Source: an uncultured Collinsella sp. (GTDB lineage: Bacteria > Actinomycetota > Coriobacteriia > Coriobacteriales > Coriobacteriaceae). Taken from it: a DNA stretch of 51,404 nt. The translations under genes were made by a program, and so were the position numbers. The notes beneath the pieces are model-generated. The model ran no database searches, was not told the origin of the DNA, and saw only the letters and a program-made list of their open reading frames with translations. The stretch lies in NCBI GenBank assembly GCA_900542325.1, contig UQMY01000018.1, positions 1 through 51,404 on the forward strand, written 5' to 3'. The first letter of the stretch is position 1. Every line of letters begins with the position of its first letter. Shown here piece by piece: positions 50,251 through 51,404 of the stretch.

Positions 50251-51017
50251 CGGGTGAGAAAGGCGGCCTGCTCGCGGCCCTGCGCGCCGAGGCCCTGAAG
50301 TCGCGCCACGCGGCACCGGTTCGCCTGGCCGTGCTCATGGCGCTGCCGATGCCGCTGCTCGGCGCGATGCCCTACCGGGGCGTGCAGATCTTCAGCGCGT
50401 GGAACTACTGGTACGCGCTCTTCCTGCCCGTGTGTCTCTCGCTCGTGGTGGCGTGCGTCGCGCGGGCGGACGCTCGCACGCGGATGCGGGGGCTTCTGGG
50501 CCTGGGCTTCCCGCTCGGGCGCGCCTGGTGGGCCAAGGCGCTCTGGTGCCTCGCGCTCTGCACGCTCTCGAACCTCGTGGTCTTCGGCATCTACCTCGCG
50601 GGATCGGCGTTCTCCTCGCAGGGCCTCACGGCCGCGGGCACGCTCACGATGCTCCTCTGCGCGCTCGTCAACACGGTGACCGCGGCGTGGATGATCCCCG
50701 CAGGGCTCTTCCTCACGGCGCGGCTCGGCATGCTCGCGGGCATCTTCTGCCCGCTCGCCGCGCAACTCGTGGGTGGGTTCGCCTGGTCGTTGGTGCCGCT
50801 GCCGCAGCTCTTTCCGCCGTCGGCGAACATGGTCATCCCCACGAGCTTCATCCCCGTGCTGCCGAGCGGCGAGCCACTCGCGGCGGACATGGCGCTCGGC
50901 GGGGCGCTCGCGTCGGACGGCATGCTCACGCTGGCGGGCCTTGCGGTCTGCGCGCTCGCGTTCGCCGCGCTCACGGCGGCGGGCGCGGCCTGGTTCGCGC
51001 ACTCCGAGGAGAGGTGA
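50247..51017 (+). CDS. ABC permease, LanE/MutE type
   Basis: A 256-residue membrane protein with about six hydrophobic segments, the typical size of lantibiotic-immunity permeases. The start overlaps the ATPase stop (ATGA at 50247) and its stop overlaps the next start (TGATG at 51015), so the three proteins are made together. Assignment rests on gene order and size more than on sharp motifs. G+C is very high, as in the neighbours. Confidence 0.75.
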   Translation: MTGEKGGLLAALRAEALKSRHAAPVRLAVLMALPMPLLGAMPYRGVQIFSAWNYWYALFLPVCLSLVVACVARADARTRMRGLLGLGFPLGRAWWAKALWCLALCTLSNLVVFGIYLAGSAFSSQGLTAAGTLTMLLCALVNTVTAAWMIPAGLFLTARLGMLAGIFCPLAAQLVGGFAWSLVPLPQLFPPSANMVIPTSFIPVLPSGEPLAADMALGGALASDGMLTLAGLAVCALAFAALTAAGAAWFAHSEER

Positions 51018-51404
51018 TGGCCATGACACGACTCTCCGACCCGATGCCGCGCATGACTCTCTCGCGGGCCCTGCTCTCCGAGGCCCTGCGCCTGGCGCGC
51101 TCCCCGCTCACGGCGGTGCATCTCGTCTGCGGCCTGGCAGCCGGTCTTGCCTGCGGCGAGTACTTCTCCGTAACCCGATGGGACCCGGCGCTGGGCGCGG
51201 ACGCCTACGCCCAGTTCCTCGGCGCCCTCATGCCGCTCATGTCCGCCATCGTCTGCGGGCTCGCCGTGGACGAGGAGCGCGCTGCCGGGCGCCTCGCCAA
51301 CCTCACGGCGGTCCCCTCGCGCGGGCGCGCCGTCGCGGCGAAGCTGCTCGCCCTTGCGGCGCTCAGCGCGGGCGCGTTGGCCGTGGCGCTCGGCGTGTTC
51401 GGGG
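51017..51404 (+). CDS. ABC permease, LanG/MutG type (partial, runs off window)
   Basis: The first 129 residues of a second permease. Hydrophobic segments begin near residue 34 (AVHLVCGLAAGLACG) and near 70. The pattern (VDEERAAGRLANLTAVPSRG between helices) is typical of LanE/LanG permeases. ATG 51017 overlaps the preceding stop codon; the ATG two codons later is also possible. The 3' end lies outside the window. Confidence 0.7.
   Translation, partial: MAMTRLSDPMPRMTLSRALLSEALRLARSPLTAVHLVCGLAAGLACGEYFSVTRWDPALGADAYAQFLGALMPLMSAIVCGLAVDEERAAGRLANLTAVPSRGRAVAAKLLALAALSAGALAVALGVFG

Overview
The window reads as chromosomal DNA of a gut actinobacterium of the class Coriobacteriia, most likely Collinsella or a close relative. 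This is inferred from gene content and codon style, not from a search. The supporting signs are G+C-rich third codon positions, strong AGGAGG-type ribosome binding sites, a pgsA-like/FHA/MerR cluster as in other Actinomycetota, RNase J together with RNase Y, and a beta-glucoside PTS. Most genes lie on the + strand. No rRNA, tRNA or CRISPR array was seen.

Region by region: (1) 1-6250 is a self-contained beta-glucoside cassette: a PRD/BglG-type regulator, then PTS IIA, IIB and IIC, then a GH1 6-phospho-beta-glucosidase. It is bracketed by copies of a repeat built on GTCCCCAA. (2) 6251-19200 is an accessory-like block. It holds a membrane-anchored C39-like protein, an APC permease with an amidohydrolase, two paralogous LytS/LytTR sensor-regulator pairs, a zinc phospholipase-C-like protein, an MFS permease, a glycosyltransferase translationally coupled to the second kinase, and a small phosphodiesterase. 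(3) 19683-30863 is a housekeeping run: RNase J, FtsK/SpoIIIE, a RodZ-like protein, YajQ, RimO, PgsA, the CinA C-terminal domain, RecA and RecX. (4) 31121-37793 holds RNase Y, a GHKL ATPase, SpoVS, MiaB, MiaA and HflX. (5) 37778-40682 holds lexA with a co-transcribed DUF1624 membrane protein, a divergent LysM membrane protein resembling the SOS division inhibitor YneA, then nrdR and dut. (6) 40683-41077 is a palindrome-rich intergenic region. (7) 41078-49125 holds a processive-type lipid glycosyltransferase, thioredoxin reductase, a DUF1836 regulator convergent with degV, an NlpC/P60 hydrolase, apt, a MerR (FtsR-like) regulator, an FHA (GarA-like) protein and a second CDP-alcohol phosphatidyltransferase. 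(8) 49522-51404 is a visibly more G+C-rich three-gene ABC transporter of the lantibiotic-immunity type, cut by the window edge.

The most coherent regulatory picture is a readable SOS circuit. Perfect or near-perfect LexA boxes (CGAAC-N4-GTTCG) sit between the -35 and -10 elements of recA and of the LysM gene, and three boxes lie in the lexA/LysM divergent region. Other items worth a second look are the rny-ATPase-spoVS operon, a 14-bp perfect inverted repeat before degV whose half-site also occurs before the DUF1836 gene, the repeat-bracketed PTS cassette, and the paired LytTR systems.
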